NCBI RefSeq assembly: GCF_004339745.1
Contig: NZ_SMGP01000001.1
Coordinates: 1,116,001-1,180,000, forward strand
Length of the DNA stretch: 64,000 nt
Source of the DNA: Paraburkholderia sp. BL9I2N2
Lineage (GTDB): Bacteria; Pseudomonadota; Gammaproteobacteria; Burkholderiales; Burkholderiaceae
Direction: 5' to 3'
The notes beneath the pieces are model-generated. The model was not told the origin of the DNA. It made no database searches and worked only from the letters and a program-made list of their open reading frames with translations. A program made the translations under genes and the position numbers. Of this stretch, positions 51,954 to 60,557 are shown one piece after another (positions within the stretch are counted from its first letter, which is position 1; each line of letters opens with the position of its first letter).

Positions 51954-53276
51954 TTACGCCACTGCCGGCCGGCGCGAGGCCTGAGGCGCGTCGCACAGTA
52001 TTGATCCTGCTTCAGTCTCCTGATCCTCAAGGCTGTCGAGCAGTTGCCGGTCCGGAACATCCGGATAGAAGGCAAGACCCAGCAGACTGTTGATGATGCG
52101 ACTGTTCCTGTACGCGACCAGCGAAAGATTGACGCTTTGCAGGCCATGCTGCACGCGGCTTTGGTTTTGCAGATACACGGGACCGGGCATTGGCGCATCG
52201 AAGCGCACGGCGTAATCGGGATCGAGCGTTGGCAGACCGTCTTCAAGGCTTGCGCCGTCGAGCAGCTTCTGAACGAATGGTAAATGGCGCGGCTGAAAAC
52301 CGGTTGCCAGGATGATTCTGTCCGCGCTTATGCCGTTGCGCTGCGACGTGACGCGCGAGGTCAACCCGATATGCCAGCGACCGCTGCGGCGGGTGATCTC
52401 GTCCATTGTCACCGAAGGCAACAGACGAAAGCAGTCGGCTAGCGTGCCATGGACGCTGCGTTCGTACAACGCTTCATAGAGCCGGTTGCACAGGCTGGCG
52501 GAGATGCCGTCGCTGGTGAGCTTTTCGCTTTCGACAATGGCCCTGCGCTGCTGGATCGGCAGCGTGTGAAAGCTTTGGCTATAACTGGGCATGTATGCTT
52601 CATTGACAAATGCGTTGTCGTCCATCGCAAACAGATTGGCGCGCGACGTCGCCCAAGTGATCTTGTCGGGACCTGACTCGGTCAGCATGTGCTCGACGAC
52701 TTCCGCGCCGCTCTGCCCGCCGCCCACCACCAGCACATGTTCGTCTTCGCTGAACGGTTTCCGGTTAAGGTAGTCGTCTACGTGATAGACCGTCTCGCCA
52801 ACCACCTGCCGCGCACATGCCGGCACCTTGGGTTCGACGCCGACCCCGACCACTACCGCGCGCGCATGATATGTGCGCGCGGTAGTGGTCACGCAATAGC
52901 CCTTACTGCAAGGCCTGATATCGATCACCTCCTCGCCGAATCGAAGCGTGTCCAGGCATTGCGCGACCCATTGGTAATAGTGGGTGAACTCACTTCGCGA
53001 CGTGCTGTTTCCACTTTTATTCACGAAGCTGTACAGGCGTCGATGTACAGAGAGATAGTTGAGAAAGGAATATGGGCTTGTGGGATTCACCAGGGTCACA
53101 CAATCCTTGAGCGGCGACACCTGGAGTTGACTTTGGGTCAGCATGAGCCCGGGATGCCAGGAGAATTCTATGCGCTTCTCAAAGAAGAGCGCTCGCAAAC
53201 CGGTGGGCTGAATGAGCGCCGCGAGGCTTAAATTGAAGGGTCCAATACCAATACCGATGACGTCTAGCATGTCCAT
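51954..53276 (-). CDS. L-lysine N6-hydroxylase (IucD-like, FAD/NADPH)
   Basis: First gene of the operon. The 440-residue flavin N-hydroxylase has the FAD motif GIGIGPFNLSLAAL, the IucD-type substrate region FSWHPGLML-QSQLQVSPLKD with NPTSPYSFLNYLSVHRRLY, the NADPH motif VVGGGQSGAEVV and the C-terminal ATGFQP and HGLQSVNLSLVAYRNSRI. Similarity is closer to lysine than to ornithine hydroxylases, judged by these motifs. It would supply N6-hydroxylysine. No aerobactin-type synthetase (IucA/IucC) or NRPS is nearby, so a siderophore role is unlikely; the adjacent cupin and MetRS-like genes point to N-N bond formation. Confidence 0.88.
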   Translation of the reverse strand: MDMLDVIGIGIGPFNLSLAALIQPTGLRALFFEKRIEFSWHPGLMLTQSQLQVSPLKDCVTLVNPTSPYSFLNYLSVHRRLYSFVNKSGNSTSRSEFTHYYQWVAQCLDTLRFGEEVIDIRPCSKGYCVTTTARTYHARAVVVGVGVEPKVPACARQVVGETVYHVDDYLNRKPFSEDEHVLVVGGGQSGAEVVEHMLTESGPDKITWATSRANLFAMDDNAFVNEAYMPSYSQSFHTLPIQQRRAIVESEKLTSDGISASLCNRLYEALYERSVHGTLADCFRLLPSVTMDEITRRSGRWHIGLTSRVTSQRNGISADRIILATGFQPRHLPFVQKLLDGASLEDGLPTLDPDYAVRFDAPMPGPVYLQNQSRVQHGLQSVNLSLVAYRNSRIINSLLGLAFYPDVPDRQLLDSLEDQETEAGSILCDAPQASRRPAVA

Positions 53277-53775
53277 AGGAAGGTTGTTCCGCCGTTAGAG
53301 GGAAATGGGCCAGCCGATATAGTGCAGCGCAATTCCCGTGAACTAAGATTGAGGCGGTCGTACCGGCGTACTGCGTAGCCGATGCCCGCTGCAGGAAAAC
53401 GAAAACCGTAGATGACGATCGCTTTTCTTCCCAATGGCATTCTGACCAGCACTATGCTCGGTTTGACATTACCTCGGGCCGCCTGAGTGAATCATACGAG
53501 GAATTGAGAAGCTGAACACCTTGAACATACGCAAACCTTGCGGTGCGTCAATTGTCCACGCGGCGTTATCGGATTCAGACGCCGGATCACCCGCAGTCCA
53601 AAGAGAGAGTTGTCACGCTGCTCAGTGGTTCGGATAACATCCGGGACTCAGAACATCGAATCTGTCTATCGTGGTCATCGCTTGCGGCGATCGTCATCAA
53701 TCGCGTCGTGCGATGGTGAGGTTGGCTGAAAAAGTGGACGCCGACATTCCGTAAAATTGAGGAATGGAGGTATTG
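53277..53775. other. Upstream region of the biosynthetic operon
   Basis: About 500 bp with no recognised gene. It must contain the operon promoter, but I see no strong minus-strand -35/-10 pair. A plus-strand TTGACA at 53463-53468 has no well-spaced -10. The right part (from about 53720) is the start of an IS3-type element. Confidence 0.4.
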
Positions 53776-54083
53776 ATGAACCGAATCCCCAAGGCTGTGT
53801 ACACGAAGGAGTTTCGTGAAGAGGCAGTAAAGCTGGTAATAGCCGATTGCCTCGGCATCTTCGAAGCCGCGTATCGATTGTCAATTTTGATGAAGACATT
53901 AGCAAACTGGGTTCGTGCTGCAAAGGATGGCAAGCTGGAGAATGTTGGGCAGCATCAGAGACCACTGATGGAGGTCGAGGCCGAGCCGGGGCGGGGCGGG
54001 TCAAGCAGGAATTGGCCGAAGTAAAAATGGAGCGCGATTTATTGAAAAAAGTTCGCAACGTGTGTGCTATGAAAGCTGTTTGA
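53776..54083 (+). pseudogene. IS3-family orfA fragment, frameshifted and interrupted
   Basis: MNRIPKAVYTKEFREEAVKL and MKTLANWVRAAKDGKLE mark an IS3-family helix-turn-helix protein. Near 53990 the frame shifts: the original frame ends at SSRNWPK, and RVKQELAEVKMERDLLKK continues in the next frame. After MERDLLKK the expected sequence is replaced by group II intron RNA, so the element was split by the intron. Confidence 0.82.
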
Positions 54084-54830
54084 TCGATGAGGGCAGGCCC
54101 CTCGATGTCGTCTTTCAGGAGAAGGCATCAAACCACTTCAAGCTGCTGTGGTAAAGAGCCATGGTGGTGAGCGTTGAAGAAAAGGCGCAGTGAATGCGTC
54201 AGGTACGGAATAACGAGACGAGCGCAAGCGAACCGTCGATGAGGTGTCGATAGCTTTTCCCACCCGTCGTCAAAACCAGGGTCCACGTTGCATCCTGGGA
54301 TAAACCAAACGGGAGCCTGATGACTGGCTTGGTGGCGACCGGCATATAGACGGCGTGACGTTACTCCAGGCGATTGAACGGAACATAGGAACCTGTCATT
54401 CCGATGCGAAGGGAGAAGCTTGATTTGAAAGACTCGAAGAAGGCGAGAGTACCGATGCGGGATACAGGGGCGGAGCATTTCGTAGTAGCGATGAAGCCTC
54501 GTAACGGGGGTGGAGCGAAGGGAATGCGTCATCCGGCAAGACTTGTGGGCCAACCAGAGAATGGGATGAGCCGATGAGTCGAGTCAGGCCGTTTGCAATA
54601 ACGAAGCAGTCTGTGTGGACAGCATGGCTTCAGGTGAAAGCGAACCATGGCGCGCATGGTGTGGACGGGCAAACCATCGAGGCATTTGAACAGCGGCTTG
54701 GAGGCAATCTGTACAAGCTGTGGAGCCGGATGTCTTCAGGGAGCTACTTTCCCCCGCCGGTGCGTGGCGTGGAAATTCCGAAGGGCAATGACAAGCACCG
54801 CAAGCGCTCGTTGGGAATTCCGACGGGGAC
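54060..54830 (+). mobile_element. Group II intron, 5' part only
   Basis: The intron begins near GTGTG at 54060-54064 within IS3 orfA. About 510 bp of structured, ORF-free sequence follows (domain I-like segments such as ggcgagagtaccgatgcggg), then the start of the intron-encoded reverse transcriptase. Everything from RT motif 1 on, and the catalytic domains V and VI, are missing because a recombinase-bearing segment is joined at about 54830. It cannot splice. Confidence 0.8.
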
Positions 54831-54837
54831 TTCATAA
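54574..54837 (+). pseudogene. Group II intron reverse transcriptase/maturase, N-terminal fragment
   Basis: The first 80 or so residues match LtrA-type proteins: WLQVKANHGAHGVDGQTIEAF, the RT0-like region, and IPKGNDKHRKRSLGIPT. The protein breaks off after GIPT, where the normal sequence would enter RT motif 1 (GDRI-Q). The remaining few codons come from the joined sequence. Confidence 0.88.
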
Positions 54838-54845
54838 TGCACCTC

Positions 54846-56585
54846 TCACAGTTGAGTGTTGGAATGTTGCCGCTGTAGATGCCCTGAAGTGCGCACCCAA
54901 TCGTCTAGCTGCCGTTCCTTGGCGGCATCCAGCGCGATCCACCACGGGCCCCGCCCATCGAGCTTGCGGGCCTGGACTACCTGGCGCTCGATCCAGTAAT
55001 AGACGACGTGTGGACTGACATGCAGCCGATGAGCAAGCTGCTGTACCGTGAGCTCGTCCGGCCGCTTGAAGCAGGTTACTTCAATTCGATACCGGTAGCG
55101 GATCCATTTGACCATCTCAAGCGTGAACGATTTGCCAGTGGAACTGCGCAAGCCTTCCTGATTGAGGTGCGCCACGATTTGCCGGTCAGGCAGATGCTGC
55201 GATAGTTCGCGCACCTGTTCGACGAACGCGGCGGGGTAGCGCATCGCGTCGGCAGCCGGCTTGGGCAAGTCCACGGTGATATCAGTACACGCGCTGCCCT
55301 GCCAGCGGATATGCAGCAAGGCTTGTCTCGTGGCGGACCGTCTCTCGACCGTGATGTCCCGGATGAGCAGTCGCAACATGCGCTTGCGATCCTTCGCTGA
55401 CGTGGTCGGCGCCCGCCAAAGGCGCGGCAGATTGCGCTCCAGCGCGAGGACCTGAGCTTTCTGTTCGGACGTCGCGACGAGTGCCTTCTGGCTCTGGAAC
55501 TGGGCGGATTCCGTCCTGATCGCCTCAAGGTGAAGCATCGCGTCATTCCAGCGCCGTTCGAGGGTACCCGCGACCAGACGATTGGCCGGATCGCATTCCT
55601 GATAGCGACGTTCAGCGAGTGCGACCTCATACTCGGCGCGTTCGATGCGCATGTGCCACTGGCGCATGATGGCATGATCGCGTTGTTCCAGTTCGCTCAG
55701 GGCGGTCACGGCGAGCTCGAGTTCGGCTGGTTGCAGGGCGGTGAATACAGCCTCGCCAATTGCGTTGTCAAGTAGTTCGCTGCGCATGCTCATGCAATCT
55801 GTGGTCGCCAGCCCCTCGCGGCGACGAGCACTGCATAAGTACAATGGATAAAGGCCGCCGTTACCCTGGTAGCGAACGGTCAACGCCCGACCGCAGCCGC
55901 CGCATATCAGCAGCCCCTGAAGCAGCGCCAATCCTTCACGCGCCGCACCACTGAGCACGGTACCTTCGCCGTTGGTCCTGTTTTGCGCCAGGTGTTCCTG
56001 GTTGCGCTCAAAGTCCTCCGGGGTGATATATCCATCATGATGGTCTGGCAGATGAACGCGCCACTCTGTCTTCGGAACCGGCTGTACGTGCTTATGGACC
56101 TCTCCCTGTGCTGTGATGCGCTGACGATACTGATATCGTCCAAAAACATAGATGCCGGCATAGGAAGGATTCCGTATCAAACCGAGAACACGTCCGTGAC
56201 TCAGGCGCCCCCAGATGAGTCGACCTGCCCAGGCACCTCCATAGGCACGCTTTGGAAAGCGCAGACCCTCTTCGGCAAAGCGCTTGACAACCGCGTACGC
56301 GCTGCCGGTCTCCTGAAACAGACGGAATGCGAGCTGCACGGCACCGCGTACCTCGTCATCGGGATCCAGAGCGATGCGGCCGTCATCGCCGTAGCACAAG
56401 CCGACGGGCAGTGGAAAGCGCAACTCACCCTTCTTCGCCTTGTTGAGTTTGCCGCCCTGGAGGCGGCCGCGCAAGAAGTGCAGTTCGGCCTGTGCCATCG
56501 TACCTTTGAGACCAAGTATCAAGCCGTCGTTGAAGTCGCCCGCGTCGTAGCAGCCATCGGCGTCGAGTAACGTTATGTGTAGCAT
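54846..56585 (-). pseudogene. Large serine recombinase lacking its catalytic N-terminus
   Basis: The visible 579 residues begin inside the resolvase domain (DAGDFNDGLILGLKGTMAQAEL). They contain the Recombinase domain (GSAYAVVKRFAEEGLRFPKR; YAGIYVFGRYQYRQR), the zinc-ribbon (LLICGGCGRALTVRY) and a long C-terminal helical and HTH region (LTVQQLAHRLHVSPHVVYYW). The nucleophilic serine near residue 10 of intact proteins is absent: the gene is cut at about 56590, where the IS91-type element begins. Inactive as it stands. Confidence 0.85.
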
Positions 56586-56758
56586 TACTCGATTTGTACT
56601 AAACCGCTGACGCGGTAGGGGAGGAGTGCGAGAGCTGATGGCTGACGTTCATTGTGGCGGTGAGCTGACGCAGGATCCCAACGAGGGGGCGCAGATACCT
56701 CCAGGAGCAGTATGTGGATGCCCAACCGGGCTCCATCACTGCTTCCAGGAGGTTAGTC

Positions 56759-57637
56759 ATGACGCCGCTGCGCCAACGCATGTTGCACGACATGGAGATC
56801 CGTAATCTCGCCGAGAACACACAGAAGTCCTATCTGATTCAGGTACGCAGTTTCGCCCGCCACTTTCGCCGTTCGCCCGAACTGCTGGGCCCCGACGAGA
56901 TCCGGGCCTGGCTCGTCTACCTGCTCGAAGAGCGCAAGCTGGCACCCGCCAGTCTCGGCGCAACGGTCGGTGCACTGCGTTTTCTTTACCGTGTGACGCT
57001 CAAGCGCGACTGGAGCGACGAGGATTTTCCCTTGCCGAGGAAGCCGTTCCGACTGCCAGTCGTCCTCAGTTTGGAGGAGATCACCACCTTCTTCGATTCG
57101 GTCGCCAGTCTCAAGCACCGCACCATCCTGATGACCGCGTACGCCGCCGGACTGCGGGTGTCGGAAGTCGTGCATCTGAAGGTCACCGATGTCGACAGCA
57201 AGCGCATGGTTATTCGTGTGAACCAGGGGAAGAACCGTAAGGATCGCTATGTAATGCTCTCGACGAGGCTACTCGAGATCCTGAGGCTGTATTGGCAGGA
57301 CGCCCATCCGAAGGAATGGCTCTTTCCAGGCAGCATTCCGGGGCGGCCCATCACCCGCCATGCCGTGGGCGACGCATGCGAGCTTGCACGCAAGCGCAGC
57401 GGCATCACCAAACCCGTGACACCCCATTCTTTGCGACACGCGTTCGCCACGCATCTGCTGGAAACCGGGACTGACGTGCGCCGGATCCAGCTGCTGATGG
57501 GCCATAGGTCCCTGTCCACAACATCGCGTTACCTTAAAGTGGCCACCAGCACCGTGTGCGCCACCACCAGTCCCTTCGATCTGCTGCCGCACCCGGCACC
57601 CATTCCATCCCCGCCACCTGCGCCCGAGTACTTCTGA
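56759..57637 (+). CDS. Tyrosine recombinase of the IS91-type element
   Basis: 292-residue XerC/integron-integrase-like recombinase. An N-terminal SAM-like domain (NLAENTQKSYLIQVRSFARH) precedes the catalytic domain with Arg in AAGLRVSEVVHL, His and Arg in PHSLRHAFATHLLETG, His in LLMGHRSLSTT and Tyr in SRYLKVATS. The AGGAGG ribosome-binding site 6 nt before the ATG at 56759 fixes the start. It is presumably cotranscribed with the HUH transposase downstream. Confidence 0.92.
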   Translation: MTPLRQRMLHDMEIRNLAENTQKSYLIQVRSFARHFRRSPELLGPDEIRAWLVYLLEERKLAPASLGATVGALRFLYRVTLKRDWSDEDFPLPRKPFRLPVVLSLEEITTFFDSVASLKHRTILMTAYAAGLRVSEVVHLKVTDVDSKRMVIRVNQGKNRKDRYVMLSTRLLEILRLYWQDAHPKEWLFPGSIPGRPITRHAVGDACELARKRSGITKPVTPHSLRHAFATHLLETGTDVRRIQLLMGHRSLSTTSRYLKVATSTVCATTSPFDLLPHPAPIPSPPPAPEYF

Positions 57638-57645
57638 GCGCGGTC

Positions 57646-58851
57646 ATGCGGCCGGCGCTCGAAGTGGCGGACATTTTCCGCCAGTGTGGGCCCAGTTTTC
57701 GGCTATCCCATGCCGAGGGGCTCAGTCGTGTGCAGCGACGCGTGATGAGTGCCATCGAGCTGTGTCGTACCGCAGCGCTTGGTGCCCATCTCGAGCAGTG
57801 CGATGCATGCGGCCATCAGCGCATCAGTTACGACTCATGTCGTAACCGGCACTGTCCGAAGTGCCAGTCACTCGCCCGCGCGCAATGGCTCGAACGCCGG
57901 CATGCGGAGCTCCTCCCCTCGACCGAGTATTTCCATGTCGTCTTCACGCTTCCCGAATCCATCGCCGCCCTCGCGCTTCAGAACAAGAGGACGCTCTACG
58001 ATCTGCTGTTTCGCGCCAGCGCCGAAACGTTGCGCACGATCGCCGCCGATCCGAAGCACCTGGGCGCCGAGATCGGCTTCCTCACGATCCTGCATACTTG
58101 GGGACAGAATCTGCAGCATCACCCTCATGTGCATTGCGTTGTGCCGGGCGGCGGCATCTCCCCGGACGGCGAGCGCTGGATCGCCTGCCGTCCCGGTTTC
58201 TTCCTGTCCGTGCGGGTCCTGTCACGGCTCTTTCGCCGCCTGTTTCTCGAACAGCTGCGCCGCGCTTTCGACGCCGGCGGGCTGCGCCTGCACGGTCAGT
58301 TCGAATCCCTGAGCGATCCCGTCGCATTCGCAGCCTGGCTTGCACCCGCGGCACGGGCGGAGTGGGTGGTCTACGCCAAGCCGCCCTTTGGCGGTGCCGA
58401 ACACGTGCTCGATTACCTGGGCCGCTACACCCACCGCGTCGCCATCTCCAACAACCGGCTGCTCGCCTTCGACGGGCACACCGTGCAGTTCCGCTGGAAG
58501 GACTACCGGCACGAGTCCAGACAAAGGACCATGACGCTCACGGCCGACGAGTTTATCCGTCGCTTCCTGCTGCATGTGCTGCCTGACGGCTTCAAGCGCA
58601 TCCGCAGCTACGGGTGGCTCGCCAACTGCCACCGTGCCACCAGGCTCGCCACCTGCAGGCAGCTGCTCGGTGTCGAGGCTCCCGCCGCTGCCGCAGCCGA
58701 GCCCGGGGAAGACTACCGTGACCGCTACCAGCGACTCACCGGCAAGTCACTGCGCGACTGCCCCGTATGTGGCAAGGGACACATGCTCCACATCCAAGAC
58801 ATGCCCGGCAGCCTTCCACGAGCCCCGCCAGGTCCCACCCATGCGCGCTAG
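57646..58851 (+). CDS. IS91-family HUH (Y1-type) transposase, copy 1
   Basis: Rolling-circle transposase of 401 residues with an N-terminal zinc finger (CDACGHQRISYDSCRNRHCPKC), the HUH motif in QHHPHVHCVVPGG, and the catalytic tyrosine in YLGRYTHRVAISNNR. A second CPVCGKGH knuckle is near the C-terminus. It is intact and likely functional. Confidence 0.93.
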   Translation: MRPALEVADIFRQCGPSFRLSHAEGLSRVQRRVMSAIELCRTAALGAHLEQCDACGHQRISYDSCRNRHCPKCQSLARAQWLERRHAELLPSTEYFHVVFTLPESIAALALQNKRTLYDLLFRASAETLRTIAADPKHLGAEIGFLTILHTWGQNLQHHPHVHCVVPGGGISPDGERWIACRPGFFLSVRVLSRLFRRLFLEQLRRAFDAGGLRLHGQFESLSDPVAFAAWLAPAARAEWVVYAKPPFGGAEHVLDYLGRYTHRVAISNNRLLAFDGHTVQFRWKDYRHESRQRTMTLTADEFIRRFLLHVLPDGFKRIRSYGWLANCHRATRLATCRQLLGVEAPAAAAAEPGEDYRDRYQRLTGKSLRDCPVCGKGHMLHIQDMPGSLPRAPPGPTHAR

Positions 58852-59298
58852 TTGCCACCGCACCTGTTTCCGTACACGTTCGCCTTTCCTGACGAGGCCA
58901 ACGCGGCTGCACTCGTGCCTTCGATCTGCTGGCGCACCAGCGTACTCCAAAATGGCGGGTGATTTTCCGGTTCACGCGCACATTCCCGCTTCCTTTACAC
59001 GTGATGCTTCCCACTCTCGCCGGAAGTCCGTGTGTGATCGCCCCTGCAAGGCATCACAAATTACCGCGGCGGCCATTCAATGCCCATAGCGGCCACCGCC
59101 TGTGGAGCGGTTTCGCACAAACATTTTTTTGATTACCGGTCGCGGATCAGGTCCGACGACATGGCGATGCGCTGGTTGCCGCGACCGCCAACCAAAAAAA
59201 TCTCTGCCTAATGTCGAGAGGTCAGTAATGTGGAGTTGCCAAAGAAAGCACTTACAGGTAGGGGAGTCCGAGCGACCGGACTCCCCATTATATCGGCG
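58852..59298. other. Region between IS91-type copy 1 and the RIT-like recombinase
   Basis: 447 bp with no recognised gene. It contains an imperfect inverted repeat (59123-59144 and 59178-59201, each with a run of seven T or A and cggtcgcgg / ccgcgaccg) and a perfect hairpin at 59261-59286. These may be the end of the element carrying the minus-strand recombinase. Confidence 0.5.
59261..59286 (-). terminator. Hairpin after the minus-strand recombinase
   Basis: A perfect 10-bp stem (ggggagtccg / cggactcccc) with a 6-nt loop lies 12 bases past the stop of the minus-strand tyrosine recombinase. No T-run follows on that strand, so termination efficiency is uncertain. Confidence 0.5.
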
Positions 59299-60315
59299 CT
59301 AAAGCGACGCAAGCCATTCAATCACGGACGCGTCACGACGCCATGACGCTTTTGCCCTGACGGGATTAGCGACTCCTGTGCGAGCAATTGCTTGACGCTT
59401 CATTTCCCGATCGGCACTTGCGTAACGATTGGTGGTGTTGATGCTGGCGTGACCGAGCCAGTGACTGATGGTTGGCAGGTCCGTGCCACATTTGAGCAAC
59501 AACATTGCGGCACTATGCCGGGCGCTGTGCGGGTGGAGCCGTTTGTTGCACATTGACGGGCATCTGACAGCTGCTGCGCGGCAGTATTTCGACATAATGT
59601 AAGCGATTCCGAATCGGGTAGGCCGCTGTCCTCTCTGATTGCAGAAAAGTGGCATATCGGAGCGCATATCCAGACGCATTTCCTCTGTGTACTGCTTCAG
59701 GACCTGCGCCGTTTCGGGCCAGAGAGGACAGATCCTCCGTTTGCGCCCCTTCCCGAATAAACTTACCAGCGGTGGGGGGGCGATTTGTAGGTTGCAGGCG
59801 TTCAAATCGACAATTTCCTGGGCTCGTGCGCCAGTGTTAAACACGACGGCGAGTAACGCGTAATCGCGACGTCCGAGCGACGTACCCCGATCGATACATT
59901 CCATGGTGACGCGAATTTCGTCTTCCTCCAGATAGTCTATCGATCTGGTTCGCGTGCGCTTGAAGGGAATTCCGAGAATCCGCTGGGCTTGTTCCATCCT
60001 GTCGGGAGAGTGAGAACCCACGTAGCGGAAGAACGCATGAATGGCAGCGAGCCTTACATTGCGCGACGAGGTCCTGTTATGACGCTCTTGTTCCAAATAG
60101 CTCAAGAACGCCAGAACAGCCTCCGGCGAGATTGCATCCAGATCCAGCTTTACCGGATCGCAGTGCCTGGACGCCGCGATGAAACGCAGAAGTAGAATCA
60201 TGGTATCCCGGTAACTGAGCACAGTATGCCGGCTCACACCACGCTGTTCAGTCAGATATTCGCTGACGAATGATCGCAGTGATTGGGCCAGTACGTTGGG
60301 GTACGTCGCTTTCAT
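59299..60315 (-). CDS. Tyrosine recombinase, probable third gene of a recombinase-in-trio element
   Basis: 338-residue XerD-like recombinase with catalytic Arg in NTGARAQEIVDL, His and Arg in HPHSARHSAAMLLL, His in WLGHASINTT and Tyr in NRYASADREM. GGAGGT lies 5 nt before the ATG at 60315 in the transcript. The ATG overlaps the stop of a truncated upstream coding frame (ATGA) that looks like the end of another recombinase, as in RIT elements where three recombinase genes overlap. The other two genes are lost here. Confidence 0.82.
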   Translation of the reverse strand: MKATYPNVLAQSLRSFVSEYLTEQRGVSRHTVLSYRDTMILLLRFIAASRHCDPVKLDLDAISPEAVLAFLSYLEQERHNRTSSRNVRLAAIHAFFRYVGSHSPDRMEQAQRILGIPFKRTRTRSIDYLEEDEIRVTMECIDRGTSLGRRDYALLAVVFNTGARAQEIVDLNACNLQIAPPPLVSLFGKGRKRRICPLWPETAQVLKQYTEEMRLDMRSDMPLFCNQRGQRPTRFGIAYIMSKYCRAAAVRCPSMCNKRLHPHSARHSAAMLLLKCGTDLPTISHWLGHASINTTNRYASADREMKRQAIARTGVANPVRAKASWRRDASVIEWLASL

Positions 60316-60419
60316 GCTGCACCTCCATCGGGAAATGGTCGGACAAGCGCACCGTAGCGCTCCCTGAAACGGTCGCTGGCCGCAGCAGCCAGTTCTGCGA
60401 CAAACGGGAGGTACCGGAA
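60312..60419 (-). pseudogene. C-terminal remnant of an upstream recombinase (RitB-like)
   Basis: A 35-codon frame ending in ATGA overlap with the next recombinase gene reads YLPFVAELAAAASDRF then RERYG, a plausible post-tyrosine tail of a tyrosine recombinase. It is cut at 60419 by the palindrome that joins the IS91-type copy 2. Too short for a firm family call. Confidence 0.5.
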
Positions 60420-60437
60420 ATGTGCTGCAGCACATTT
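60418..60437. repeat. 20-bp perfect palindrome at an element junction
   Basis: AAATGTGCTGCAGCACATTT is a perfect dyad located exactly where the RIT-like remnant meets the truncated IS91-type copy 2. It may be a recombination or target site. Confidence 0.7.
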
Positions 60438-60438
60438 G

Positions 60439-60549
60439 CGCTATCTTAAAGTGGCCACGAGCACTGTGTGCGCCACCACCAGTCCCTTCGACCTTCTTCC
60501 GCGCCCTGAACCTATTCCGTCTGCACCCGCCGCGCCCGAGTATTTCTGA
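60439..60549 (+). pseudogene. Tyrosine recombinase C-terminal fragment, IS91-type copy 2
   Basis: Encodes RYLKVATSTVCATTSPFDLL and a Pro-rich tail ending EYF, nearly identical to the end of the recombinase in copy 1. All upstream sequence, including most of the active site, is missing; only the tyrosine part remains. Confidence 0.88.
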
Positions 60550-60557
60550 ACCTGGCG

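Larger units (their letters stand above)
56590..58900 (+). mobile_element. IS91-type element with associated tyrosine recombinase, copy 1
   Basis: A tyrosine recombinase gene followed 8 bp later by an HUH transposase gene. The same two-gene unit recurs in truncated form at 60439-61481 with the same 8-bp spacing. Exact ends were not determined; the left edge is set by the serine recombinase truncation. Confidence 0.75.

Noticed and set aside
46775..53276. Interpretation of the operon as a hydroxamate siderophore cluster
   Set aside because: The lysine hydroxylase fits aerobactin-type synthesis, but there is no IucA/IucC synthetase, NRPS, acyltransferase or TonB receptor, while cupin and MetRS-like genes have no place in such a pathway.
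53463..53468. Perfect TTGACA as a promoter for the operon
   Set aside because: It is on the plus strand, pointing away from the operon, and has no -10 at a 16- to 18-bp distance.
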